A DNA stretch of 64,000 nucleotides, taken from Hypoxylon rubiginosum. Taxonomy: Eukaryota > Ascomycota > Sordariomycetes > Xylariales > Hypoxylaceae. The notes beneath the pieces were generated by a model. That model did not search any database. It was given only the letters and a program-made list of their open reading frames with translations, and had not been told where the DNA came from. The stretch lies in contig CADCXA010000055.1 of assembly GCA_902806565.1 (NCBI GenBank), positions 496,001 through 560,000 on the forward strand, given 5' to 3'. Of the stretch, positions 33,301-43,900 are shown one piece after another; within the stretch, counting starts at the first letter, position 1; every line of letters begins with the position of its first letter. A program made the translations under genes and the position numbers.

Positions 33301-34715
33301 TCTGCCGATCTCGTAGCGCACGCGATGCTCTCAGCCAGCCTGGCATCCGCGCCTTGCTTTTGCTCGTAGCACTTGTCTCCCTCTACGTCCTCTATGGCTC
33401 TCTCTGTTTTTACCGCGATCCGCTCTCCATCTTCTTCTCCGAGGAGCATGGGTTTGATCGTTTCTACTCGGCCACGCGCCAGGCCGAAGCGGACGAATTC
33501 ATCGACGCGGCGCTAGCGAACCCCGATTCCGCGCAACAGCAGCTAGGCAAATCCGGTACCCACCCTCAGATATGTGCCGTATTCATAACGGTCGGGAGGG
33601 ATATGGAAGGACGGCAGTATATCGATAGTGCCGTAGGGTCTTTCTTGGCGAACATGTCACGGGCCGAGAGGGAGGCTACGCATTTGAAAATATTCTTTGC
33701 CGACGTGCCAGACCCCAACACGCAGCACAAGAGCTATGCTAAATTGGCTGAGGGTGGCATCGCTGACGAGGTGTTCTCTTACCCCTCGACACTATCTTCG
33801 CAGAACAAGGACCGCAAGATTAAAGAACTTATGGAGTTTGCTAAGGATCGCCAAAACAAGCATGCGCTTGAGAGGAAGACGGTTTACGACTATGCGTATG
33901 CTTTAGATCGCTGCGTGCAGACTACCGACGCACCTTATATTGCTCTTCTCGAGGGCGACATTCTTCTTGCTGATGGATGGGCAGCGAGGACATTAATGAA
34001 CTTGCGGACTATCGAAAAGATGATGCAGGATCCTAGGCGACGCAACCCCGAACGGGGTCAAGTTGAGCCGGGCGTCTCGAATACGTGGCTATACTTACGG
34101 TTATTTAACCAAGAACGAAGTTTCGGCTGGTCAGGCGGGACCGGCTTCAGAAGCAACAATATTCACATTATCTCAGTAGCCGTAAGCATCCCGCTGCTTT
34201 TAGTCTTGCTGCTGGCACGAAGACAGCTACCGCGCCACTTATCCCGACATCTCGATCGATGGACCTTACTAGTAGTCTGCGGCGTGGCGGTGCCGCTATT
34301 CATATGGCTCTTCTACGCCTCCGGCAAGGCGTCGCTCATCGGCTCGCCGGCCGGCGTCCGCGAGGAGTTCTTCGGGTGCTGCAACCAGGCGCTGGTCTAC
34401 AACCGGGCCCACGCGGGCGCGCTCGCCGAGTACATGACGAAGGCCTCCGAGCGCGCGTCCCCCGGGCGCAGCGACATGCTCCCGAAGCAGTTCGCCTGGG
34501 ACCGCGGGCTGGCGAGGGTCAGCGCGTACCCGATGCTGGCGCAGCACTCGGGGAGGGTGAGCGCCATAGACACGAGCAACGACGAGGCGAAGCGCGTGTG
34601 GAGCATGGCTTTTGAGAACCTGAAGCCGTATAAGCTGGCTGGAGATCATGTTCGGGATGTGCGGGCGCTGTTTGGCGACGAAGCGGTCGAACAGATGAAG
34701 AAGCAGTGGTCTTGA
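33297..34715 (+). CDS. PGAP4-like (TMEM246) GPI glycosyltransferase family protein
   Basis: A single-exon gene of 472 residues. An N-terminal signal anchor (LLLLVALVSLYVLYGSLCF, about residues 18-37) is followed by a split GT-A-type domain. EGDILLADGWAAR near residue 219 is the acidic nucleotide-sugar/metal-binding region. A membrane hairpin is inserted into the domain: segment one about 288-307 (ISVAVSIPLLLVLLLARR), segment two about 321-342 (LLVVCGVAVPLFIWLFYASG). The C-terminal part has CCNQALVYNR, DMLPKQFAWDRGLARVSAYP and AQHSGRVSA. This layout, one anchor plus a hairpin inside the glycosyltransferase domain, is that of PGAP4, the Golgi enzyme adding GalNAc to the GPI-anchor glycan. The fungal substrate is not established. 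GC content rises sharply from about 34310 to the end, within one open frame. Confidence 0.8.
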   Translation: MICRSRSARDALSQPGIRALLLLVALVSLYVLYGSLCFYRDPLSIFFSEEHGFDRFYSATRQAEADEFIDAALANPDSAQQQLGKSGTHPQICAVFITVGRDMEGRQYIDSAVGSFLANMSRAEREATHLKIFFADVPDPNTQHKSYAKLAEGGIADEVFSYPSTLSSQNKDRKIKELMEFAKDRQNKHALERKTVYDYAYALDRCVQTTDAPYIALLEGDILLADGWAARTLMNLRTIEKMMQDPRRRNPERGQVEPGVSNTWLYLRLFNQERSFGWSGGTGFRSNNIHIISVAVSIPLLLVLLLARRQLPRHLSRHLDRWTLLVVCGVAVPLFIWLFYASGKASLIGSPAGVREEFFGCCNQALVYNRAHAGALAEYMTKASERASPGRSDMLPKQFAWDRGLARVSAYPMLAQHSGRVSAIDTSNDEAKRVWSMAFENLKPYKLAGDHVRDVRALFGDEAVEQMKKQWS

Positions 34716-35108
34716 GGGTAAAATGAAATTATAGCATCGTCTAGGTAATTATACGTGTCTATGAACCTTTATGGCAGCTCATTCTCTATGCAATTCATGA
34801 GATGGAAAATAATCGAACGATCTAGATCTGAGTTGGACAATTCAACATGGGGAGGGATTCGTATTGAAGTTAAGACCAAGACACTAATTTACAACGAGCT
34901 TAGTCTCTAGGCGGCTGCGCCCCTTTGGTGGTATATTCATACCACGAGCTGTGAGTCAAGAGCGTAACGAATTCTTGTATATTGCTCTATAAATCAATCT
35001 CATATTTGCTTACATGAGATTTGGAAACTGCTTTCCTCTGCTTCAAACCCATGGTTTCAGCTTCACATATCAACAAACAGGGGCCAGGGCCGATACTCTC
35101 TCTACATA
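34716..35108. other. Intergenic spacer
   Basis: 393 bases lie between two tandem + strand genes. Composition is ordinary and slightly AT-rich, and I see nothing further in it. Confidence 0.6.
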
Positions 35109-35942
35109 ATGGCCGGATCTCGAGCCCCTGAAGATTCCTCCCCTCAACAGGAACGCGCTTGCGATACATCTCACTTCCGATTCCTCGACCTCCCGCTAGA
35201 GCTCCGCCAGGAGGTGTACGCACACCTGCTCGTGCAGGAGTCGCCGATCAAGTGCTCGCGCGTGTGGTTCACGACGGCGGCGCGGCACCTCCGGCGGCTG
35301 GCGAGAGAAGGGGCCGTAGACTGCTGCGATCAGAACTTCGGCTGCGCGCACTACGACACGCGTCTGCGGCCGCGCACCGGCATCCTGCGCGCGTGCCGGC
35401 AGACAAGCGACGAGGCGCTCGACGTCATGTACGCGCGGAGCACGTTCCGCGTCGCGCTCGAGAGCCGCTCCGCGTTCCTCCGGTTCTTCGCCGCCGTCGG
35501 CGCGGCCAACCTGCGCCGCGTCCGGCGCCTCGCGCTCGTCGCGTCGACGCACTACTACTCGTACCGCATCTCGGGCCCGGGCGAGGAGCAGTGGCAGTTC
35601 TTCCGGCCCGCGGCGCTAGACGCGGACGCGTGGGCCGCACTGCTCGGGGGCTTGGTTTCTCTCGAGTTCGTCATGCTGGTTCCGATCTGGGGCCACCACA
35701 GCGGCTGGCCGGTGTGGGTGGAGCAGCTCGAGACGGTGCTGGGCTTCGTGGGCGAGCACGTCGACGAGGAGACGGACGTCACGGTGGACGATAACTACTC
35801 CATGTTCCTCTGCGAGGCGGTGGATAGGTGTTTTACGAAGCCGTTCCGCAGGGTTAGGACTAAGGAGGGCGATTCGTATTACTACAAGACGAGGTTTGAC
35901 CCGGAGAACATCACAGGGCCTATAGCAAGCGACGAGGGTTAG
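35109..35942 (+). CDS. F-box/2EXR-like fungal protein of unknown function
   Basis: A single-exon gene of 277 residues. FRFLDLPLELRQEVYAHLL (residues about 22-40) is the fungal variant F-box-like helix pair, and ILRACRQTSDEALDVMYARS (about 97-116) is the second hallmark found in the large 2EXR/DUF3844-like group of such proteins (pattern: LRxCRQxxxEAxxxLY). The remainder includes RRVRRLALVAS and LVSLEFVMLVPIWG, resembling the strand-helix pattern after the F-box in these proteins. The role is unknown; an SCF adaptor function is only an inference. Coding DNA from about 35190 to 35800 is extremely GC-rich at third positions, which also creates long shadow frames on both strands. Confidence 0.75.
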   Translation: MAGSRAPEDSSPQQERACDTSHFRFLDLPLELRQEVYAHLLVQESPIKCSRVWFTTAARHLRRLAREGAVDCCDQNFGCAHYDTRLRPRTGILRACRQTSDEALDVMYARSTFRVALESRSAFLRFFAAVGAANLRRVRRLALVASTHYYSYRISGPGEEQWQFFRPAALDADAWAALLGGLVSLEFVMLVPIWGHHSGWPVWVEQLETVLGFVGEHVDEETDVTVDDNYSMFLCEAVDRCFTKPFRRVRTKEGDSYYYKTRFDPENITGPIASDEG

Positions 35943-36557
35943 TTTTGGGTGAATATCTAAACTTCTAGTGCTCTTATTTCGGCTTCGGTGATTTTAATGC
36001 TGATTCCTAGGTAGAACATGAGAAGTGCGGTGCTAGACAAGCACACCAACCCATTTTCAGCCAGACCGAAGACAATTCAGTAGTTAATAAAGCTACATAT
36101 GATAGATCATATGATATAATATGATATGATATGTATCTGTTAAATATTTTGCAAATCTAGAGTCATCTTTTGTAGGAGTTAGGAAGACTTAGGATCTTTC
36201 AGTAATACTGCATAAGCTATGCATACAGGTGAATTATGTAATCGCAGCTGGAGCCTTCATGTTACTGCTGAAAATAGCCAAGGCTGGACTAATCCGGCCA
36301 ATCAGATCCAGATTTAAATGTCCCATGACGTCCCACCCCAACCTTGCAGCACCCTTTCTTTAGCTCTATCACTCCATCGCTCCACGCTCCACCAGACGCT
36401 CGACCCCATTATCTTCACCCGCTTTCTGTTGAACAGAACCAACCTCCGCAGGTGCAACACACCAAACGCATCCTTTCTTCCTATTCTTCATCACCTAGAA
36501 AGAACACCAAGCTTTCGACCATCCGAACTTACAACATTATCGTCGTTTCGATTCGCA
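35943..36557. other. Intergenic region and NPC2-like 5' leader
   Basis: 615 bases. An AT-rich patch of GATATGAT-type repeats lies at 36108-36132. The leader of the next gene contains an in-frame upstream ATG at 36318. Using it would bury the signal peptide, so I do not take it as the start. Confidence 0.5.
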
Positions 36558-37229
36558 ATGAGGTTCTCTACCGCTTGCGTAGCTGCCTTGTCCGCTGGCG
36601 TAGCCTCGGCTGGCAGCTGGTTCGGCGGCTCTCAAGATGTCATCACTAAGGACGTAGAGAAGGTCCCCGGCGACTCTCCCCTCGAGTTCTGCGATTCCGA
36701 CCACAGCAACGATATCGTCAAGATCGAGAGTGTCGATCTTCTGCCAAACCCTCCTGAGTCGTACGTTTGCGTCTCACAATCAAACAAGCTAGTTTCAGCT
36801 GGCCAAATTTTGACAGTCTTCTAACTGACGCGTACATAGTGGTGCCGAGCTAGTCATCCGAGCTACGGGAACGGTATTCGAGACGATCACGACAGGCGCT
36901 ATCGTTAACCTCGTCGTCAAGTATGGTCTGATTCGCCTCATCAGCACCCAGGCCGATCTGTGCGAACAAATTGGAAATGTTGATCTCGAGTGCCCCATCG
37001 AGAAGGGCGTCCTATCCATCACCAAGGCTGTCGAAATTCCCAAGGAGGTCCCTCCGGTATGTCTTTGCAATTATGTTTGGAGTTGGCAGGTATATTAACG
37101 AATGGTTTGCAGGGAACTTACAACGTTTACGCCGAAGTCATTAACGCCGACAAGAAGCCCATCACCTGCCTCCAGGCCACAGTGAAGTTCGGTGGCAAGA
37201 AGGAGTCCGAGTCGATCGGTGACTTGTAA
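36558..37229 (+). CDS. NPC2: NPC2-like ML-domain lipid-transfer protein (PG/PI transfer protein)
   Basis: Fungal NPC2/PG-PI-TP proteins carry sterols or phospholipids between vacuolar or luminal membranes. Exons 36558-36760, 36840-37056 and 37113-37229 give 178 residues. The signal peptide is MRFSTACVAALSAGVASAG. The ML domain shows the expected cysteine pattern: PLEFCDSD, the ADLCEQIGNVDLECPIEKG loop with two Cys, and KKPITCLQATVKF in the last strand. SITKAVEIPKEVPPGTYNVY is the family's conserved exit segment, split by intron 2 at PP/GTY. Both introns have GTACGT or GTATGT donors and close in frame. An upstream in-frame ATG (36318) would add 80 residues before the signal peptide and is judged leader sequence. 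Confidence 0.93.
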
Positions 37230-37662
37230 ATGTTTTGATACGCATGGGGGAAGTCTAGCGTTACCGCATTGGAGAGCAGGACCAAATCACAATCTAGGCT
37301 GAGGATTACTACGAATGCATGGCACTTTGTTAAAGGGCGCGAACACATCTTTCCTACGTCTGTATTTGTATGGACCAGAGGACAACATTACAGTTTGATT
37401 TCCATCGCCGCGAGTTTGTTTTGACGTTTGATAGCGCACAATGAAATGGCGAAGGCGCGTAATAACGGATCTAGCATTAGTTACACATCTACGCATATAC
37501 ACATAATGATACCCTAGTAAGGGCATTTTCGAAGTTTTGAATCATGACCCTAAGACTCCTACTATTGGGACACCATGAACTCTGACACTTGGGAATGGTC
37601 TATAAAATACAATCCGACCCTGCCATTCGAGAATAGACGCCATGAACCTCTTGGCAATGTTT
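37230..37662. other. Convergent intergenic spacer
   Basis: 433 bases lie between the stops of the NPC2-like gene (+) and VMA7 (-). No gene or strong element is seen. Confidence 0.6.
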
Positions 37663-38163
37663 TTATTCTCCAAAGAGACGTCGTACTCTTCTCAGCACGC
37701 TGTCCTTCTCCGGGTCGTATGGGTGCTCCTTGCTGGGAATCTCTAGTATGGTGGGGAACGCAGCTGTGTAGGTGTCGATCCGGTATCTGATCTTGTCGGC
37801 AACATGCTGGTTAATTAAGACGATACCGATATCTTTTCGTTGCGTAGTAAAGGAATCGAAGGCAGCCTCGATGGCAGACGTTTCGGTTTTGTTATCGACG
37901 ACTAGGAAGTTCTTCTGCGAGTCTGGAGGGTTCGTGACGTGCTAGGGACGCCGTTAGCAGACAGCTCACTTCAGATACAGCCAGAAACTGTCTGAGCTAG
38001 ATAGACGGAGCTTACGCCAATTCCTGCTAGCAGCAAGCCAGTGACCGAATCCTAACCTCGCAGTCAATACTCTAGAACACTCTCTGATTGGGGGAATCGC
38101 ACGTACCTCGTCCCCTATGACGGCCAGGAATTGTCTGCCCTTGTAGTCTGCCTGAGACGCCAT
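37663..38163 (-). CDS. VMA7: V-type H+-ATPase subunit F
   Basis: Subunit F belongs to the central rotor stalk of the V1 sector, which couples ATP hydrolysis to proton pumping into vacuole and endosomes. Three exons on the - strand: 38163-38107, 38051-38016 and 37941-37663, giving 123 residues (yeast Vma7 is 118). The protein reads [20 protein letters not shown] then [16 protein letters not shown]; the family core [28 protein letters not shown] and [20 protein letters not shown] follows, and it ends near [13 protein letters not shown]. Exon 2 is only 36 nt (12 codons). Introns are 55 and 74 nt, with GTACGT and GTAAG donors. Because of the small exons the longest open frames in this region are misleading. 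Confidence 0.95.
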
Positions 38164-38765
38164 TGTTATGAGTGAATCAGAACAGGCAGCCCTAAGTGTA
38201 GGTATAGTCCAGCTGAACTCCGAATCCGTCCAATATCGTATGGGGTTGGTAGGATGTATGTAGACCGGAGCTGTTGATAAGGCGTGCAATAAGTATAAGC
38301 GTATGAGGCTGAGAAATTGGAAAAGTGAGTAGGACCTAGAGCTAAGCTTTTACCGCCTACTAACTTAGCGACCAACGTGCAAGTGTAAGCCGTTAGTTGC
38401 AAGTATTGTAGGTACATATGTACCTAAGGCAGCGGGCAGACCTACCCCGCTATAGTGCGCTGCCTAATCCGTCCAGGTAGCAAACACCCCTAGCAGCTTT
38501 TAGTTCTAAGCAGGTACTTAGCTGGCTGGCTAGCAACCGAATCCTGGTAAAATTTCCATCAATTTGGCGTTCCATCGCCGTGTTTTCTTTCAATCCCGGA
38601 AGTCAACAATAGAACAACCGCCTAATAGGGAACGAACGGAACGACCAACAACGCCAACGCCATCCCTTCGCGCGGGAAGCTGGCCGTAGATTTATTGCAC
38701 ATGTGATTTTCGGTATCTACATAACTTCCGCCCACTCGCTGTGCGTAACAGCACATCTTCCCAAG
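38164..38765. promoter_or_regulatory. Divergent promoter between VMA7 and NUR1
   Basis: 602 bases between divergent ATGs. They contain an 18-bp perfect palindrome TAGGTACATATGTACCTA at 38409-38426, an extended form of the TAGGTACCTA motif seen elsewhere in the window. Confidence 0.5.
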
Positions 38766-40285
38766 ATGCCGCGGTTGGTACGTCGAAGACCGCTCGCGGA
38801 GCGCCTCAAGGCCTGGCTGAACCCCATGGACTTCCTGCTATGGTTGTCCGAGGAGATCGAGACGCGCGACTGGAGGAACTCCAAGGCCGTCGGTACGCAG
38901 ATGGGAGTGGTTATGAACTTTGTATTCCTGCTCGCCAGAGCCAATAGTGGTGGCTCTCGCGTGTCGGATCCAGTTTTCGATGATGGGACTGTCTCGGGAT
39001 GGTTTACGTTCTTCGTATGTTCTCCCAAATCGTCTTATATATCGAAGAGCTGTTTTTCTAATCAAGTTTGCATATGGCTGCATTATAGGTCGGTCTCCTA
39101 GTCTGGTCTCTCACCACCTTCTCGGCCGTTAATGCGACCTACACCATGTACCGCTCTCGTCACTATCGACTGTTCGAAGCAGATGTTGAAAAGGAACCCC
39201 AGACTCCCTCCGCACATCGTGTTCGAGTCCAGTCTTCTCCTGTATCTTCGTCGCCCCTACGGCTCTTGACGGACATGATGAGCTCCGAGAGTGCCGAGTC
39301 GAGAGCGCATCCGGATCGGAGCCGGGACGTATGGGAGATTTCGGTTTGGGATCCACTGCCGATTTGTCTGCGCATGTTTTGCTTGTTCAGTCCCGGCCAC
39401 GTCCTCGTCTATATGATGTTCTTACCACTCGCACCCCTAGACGTACGACCGAGCGTTACCGTCTTTAATTGCATCGTATTGCAGTTGATCCTCTCGGCAC
39501 AATTGCTACTGTTCCAGGATAGATTTACCCAGCAGAACAAAGACACCGCCATCATCCAGAAAGAGGTCATGCACGAGTACGATACCAAATTTGTCCATCC
39601 CAATCTATACCCTACTGTCAGAGATGCGGCGACGCAATTGTCACAGAGCGAAGACGGTGAGGATGTTGATGAGACTGTCGAAATTGGTACGCCTACTGTC
39701 CAGCTTCGACGACGCTTCCAGACCCGGCCGAATCCCAACTATATCAAGCATATCGATCCTGACAATGTAATGAGATCGAGCACTAGCAACACCGGAACTA
39801 ACCGTGGACTTTTTACCCCGCCCGTGTCGACAAGACACGTCGATGCCTACGGTAGCGATCTTAGAAGCCGATCGTCCCTAGCCACTGGGCAGCAAGCTCG
39901 GAGAAGTACGCCGGGGCTGCCCACTTCTTTTAACCCAAATTCGTCCCGACTAGGAACTTCAGTTGCTACTACTTCTACTCCTACTTTCTCTACCTCTACC
40001 TCCACTGCCAACCGTGGCGGCGATGGAGGCTACATGGGTGTATTCACCCATCCTAATTCACCCCTAAAGAAAGCCCCTAGTCTAGGTGAGCTTCAGTACA
40101 GATCGCCACGCAATAATAGCGAGATGGCACAACTCGAGCAGTACCGATCGGCGAGAGATCGTAGTAGTAGTCCCACGAAGAGCGTTCGGAAAAGCACAGG
40201 GACCCTAAACCCTCAGCCGCCGCCGAGTGCCTGGGGACGACCCCAGGCTACTTCTTATGAGAGATATCCGTCTATGTGGCGATAA
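38766..40285 (+). CDS. NUR1: Nuclear rim protein 1 (Nur1)
   Basis: Nur1 is an inner nuclear membrane protein. In yeast it works with Heh1/Src1 in the CLIP complex to tether rDNA and silent chromatin at the nuclear periphery. Exons 38766-39014 and 39089-40285 give 481 residues. The N-terminus MPRLVRRRPLAERLKAWLNP followed by MDFLLWLSEEIETRDW is the family signature. Membrane segments: about residues 47-60, about 75-97 (FTFFVGLLVWSLTTFSAV, spanning the splice junction), then a pair near residues 182-230 (LRMFCLFSPGHVLVYMMFLPL and VTVFNCIVLQLILSAQLLLF). The C-terminal 200 residues are Ser/Thr/Pro/Arg-rich and disordered, with TRPNPNYIKHIDPDNVMRS conserved-looking. The intron is 74 nt with donor GTATGT. 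Confidence 0.92.
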
Positions 40286-40904
40286 GGAAGATACACGGGT
40301 GTTTGTGAATTATGCATTGATGTTGGAAACGCATCGGGGGCGTGCGGGCAGGTCTACTCTTACGCTGCATCAGAAACTTTTCCTTGCGTTCACCGGCATT
40401 TGTATGAATACGAGCTGCATCTGCAGAGAGCTAATACCAATAATGACGGCGTCGAGAAGCCGTTGAATAATGCTTTTACCCTCTCCCCCTTTTTATTTTG
40501 TGACGATTCCATTTCACTGGGTTAGGTATGCAGTACGCAAAAACGTAGCTTCGGCATTTATATCAAACTCTCGTAGGTTAGTTCTGCGCCCTTAAGTTGA
40601 GATCATAACCTAAATGTATCCGTTCATCGACTGTTGACCGCAGACGAATCTCAACGTCTAATCTTCGTCGAACCTTAGTTGCACGTTCCCCCACAACTTG
40701 GTCCGATCCTCCCAACTTTGAAACCCCCTACCTACCTTACTTACAGTTCATCCGTAGCTTCTTTCTCCTATAGTTTATCTGATCTTGCGAACGGCAAGAT
40801 GGAGGGCCTCCTTAGTTACTCCTTTACGCCTGCCCCCTCTTTCCCCTCTTAGGCGGGTAAGCACCATCGCATTCTGATACCTGGAGCTAGAAGGGACAAG
40901 CCCA
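40286..40904. other. Intergenic region with a 17-codon uORF
   Basis: 619 bases. A uORF (ATG 40799, TAG 40850-40852; 17 codons plus stop) precedes the next gene's start by about 50 bases and ends before it. Nothing else is recognised. Confidence 0.45.
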
Positions 40905-43900
40905 ATGGCATCCCCAAAACATCGTGGACGATCTTCATCATTATTTGCACCATCATCGCCACGCAGTCCGAGCTCGGACTGGCTCGTATCATCACCCGTT
41001 AGTCAAAGCCAAACACCGCCGCCCATCCGACAGCGCACGGTAAGGAGGATGAGTCCCCCAAGGTCTTCGACGGGAGCCGCTTCTCGTCCCGAGCAGCAGC
41101 CAGCCCAGAAGCGGACGTCCTCGTTCGCCGGCTTTTTCAGCAAGATCTTGCCGAGCAATCGTGCCGAAGCTAGGGGCACACGCCGCACGAATGAATGGAC
41201 GGGCGATAACGACATCGACGTCGTAGTCGATCCTGACGAGATCACGGACTGGAATATTGCTAAAGAGAAGAATCCTGCCTATCCTACGTTTGGAGCCGAC
41301 CCCGAAGATTCTCATCACCGTCGGGTGTGGAGCTGGAGCCCGCAAAAGGGGGACTCTCGGTTCGTCGAGAACCTGCCTAGAGATAGATCCCGGGGGCGTG
41401 AACAGGCAGCGAACACGCCAGGTCGTGAGCCGCAGCACCCTCAGAAATCAGAAGTATTAATGAGGGCTGAGGTCCACGAGGTCTTCAAAAACAAGGAGGA
41501 AACCAGGAAGAGCCGTCGAAGCTTGAAAGAGAGCGGTGATTGGTTGGGTGTACAAGGGGCCGATCCGTACTCGGGGCAATATTCGGTTCTTACACCTACA
41601 GACACGCCTAGCTCCGATACAACTAACACGACCACCCGTAGTAAGTTAGCCGGTTTAGCACGGAAGAAGAAGGCTGCCAAGCTAGAGTATGAGCAGATCA
41701 GATTATTGGAGGAACAAGAAAAAGATAAGGCTAGATTGGACAAGGAGCAGGCCAAGCTTAACAAGATTGAACGTGTCAAGGAAGAACTCAGACGTCAGCA
41801 CCAGTTCACTAAATGGAGCCAACACAAGCGTCACTGGTCGTCTGCTGCCGAACCCAACCTGAGCCCGATTGCTCAGTCCTTAGACAGTGTGGCACTAGGA
41901 AGCAGTGAGGCCTCCAGTTTACTGTTTTCTGAGATGCCCACTGACCCTCTTACACCAGACGGCGACGACATTCCATCCACCGTTCTTAATTTCTCTCGTC
42001 CCACCCGCCCGCCTGTTTCGATGCACCGACTTAGTTCTGAAAATACGCAGTCCCGTGGCCACAAGCGTTTCGATCTATCGACTGAAACGATTATTCATAA
42101 CGCACCAGATGCTAACTTTGAGCATATCACTCTCACAAGACCAGCCTCACAGCCGTCCGGAGTACATCTTAACGCCGTGCAGTCGGACATGGGGAGAGCC
42201 AAAAGTGAGAGGCGTTTTTTATGGAGACGCCGCCGGGGGACGGACCCGGGAAAATCGGCTCCGGCCAAAAGCGGAGGGCTCGTGATGTCCATGCGGGCTC
42301 AGAATCTGACGTCCAATTCGATCGAACAGGTGAAAAGGGATCACTTCGCCGACTTAGCAATTCCGGATTACCATCTTCACCTTCTAACGCCGGACACTGT
42401 GGAGACAAACGACAGTCAATCGACCGTTTCGGACGATTCCCCATCCACGACGCCCAATCCAGGTTTGTTGGGGACGATGGGAAGAAACAGGATGGCAATG
42501 TCGTCAGTAACAAACCTGGTGGCCCCTCTACGAGAGAACGGCAGGATCGAGCAGGACACCACCGTGACTACAGCGATCTCATCCCAGTCGAAGCTGAAAG
42601 GGATCATGAGGCACTCCTCCATCCGCCGAAAATTAGTCCCAAGTATCTTAGTCACTACTCGGCCCAAAGAAACGGAGAATCATCAAAGACACCCAAGCTT
42701 CGACGAACTACAGGACCACACGGCCAACGGGTTCCTAAGGCATACCCCGGAATACCAGAGCCAACACCTACCGCTGAGTCCACTCAAGAGAACCGATATC
42801 GAACAGACGGTGAGCCTCCTGCCCCGCACAGCCAGCCACATCAAGCGAGCCCGGAGGGAATCTGTGTCCATACCCACCACCATCATTACTGGCTGCGGTC
42901 CAGATCGGCAGAGCCAGCTGGACTCCCTAAGACCAAATTTAGAAGTCGAACCCTGTCAGGTCGACGGCGCAGCAGAGACCAACGAAGCCCCAGTGGCACC
43001 GACATTTTCAGACCGACACGAACCTTGCGCCGAGCCAGTCACAACATTGGAGAAGCGTAGGACGACTTCCCCTCCCACCACGCCACGGAGCGGCTCGCCG
43101 AATCTCGGGCTTGTTCAAGAAACACCCGAGATCGTTATTACATCAACTCACCCTGTGACTCCAGAGAAGAAACCACCCACCAGGGTTTCGACGCCGACGA
43201 CCCCGAGGCTGTGCCGCATCATCCAACAGAATGCCGAGACGAAGCGCTCAGACAAGTCCACGGATATAGACATACCGAAGGTCATAGACATATCCGAGAA
43301 GGCAGAAAATACCAAAACGGAAACACCCAAGCCCACAGAAGTCAAAAGAGTCAGGGTGCAGGAAGTGCAAATCACGAAGACTGGCGCAGAACGCCACGGC
43401 GCAAGCCCGGGTCGAACACGAGCAACGTCCATCCAGGAAGCCCACCCGCGAGTGCCATCCGACGAGCAAAAGGAGGCCATAGTAGGAGAGGCAGCCCGGA
43501 TCGCCGTGTTGCGTTCGAAGGCGAAAGAAATAGCAAGGAGCAGGTCGGCCGACCGCAAGACGAGCCGGAACAAAAGCCGAAGTCCAAGTCCGGTCAGGAA
43601 GCAAGCTTCAAACAGCAAACCAGCAGCAGAAACGAAGCACTCGCTCCAGCAAAGGCGGCCGAAGAAGAGACGCCCCAGCGAAGGCGGCGTAGGCATCGGG
43701 CTTCCTTCCAAGCCTAGCGAACACATCAGCAGGAGCACGACAGCGCAGGTGCGACACAGGAGCGCCGAAGAGAAGACCAAAGGGCCTGAGGAGGAGGCCG
43801 TGACATTCATGCAACTCTGCAGGACGATCTACGTCGTGTTCATCGGACTGGCCTGCAATTGGTGGATTACGGTTCGCCCGGTATTCGATGCGCAGAGCGA

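Noticed and set aside
36318..36557. 80-residue N-terminal extension of the NPC2-like protein
   Set aside because: Using the upstream ATG would bury a clear signal peptide; the extension has UTR-like composition.
42221..43060. 279-codon open frame in the +1 frame inside the 1046-residue gene
   Set aside because: It lies wholly within a longer open frame with normal coding features. Its composition (His, Arg, Gln, Pro) is what a frame shift of a Ser/Thr/Pro-rich region gives.
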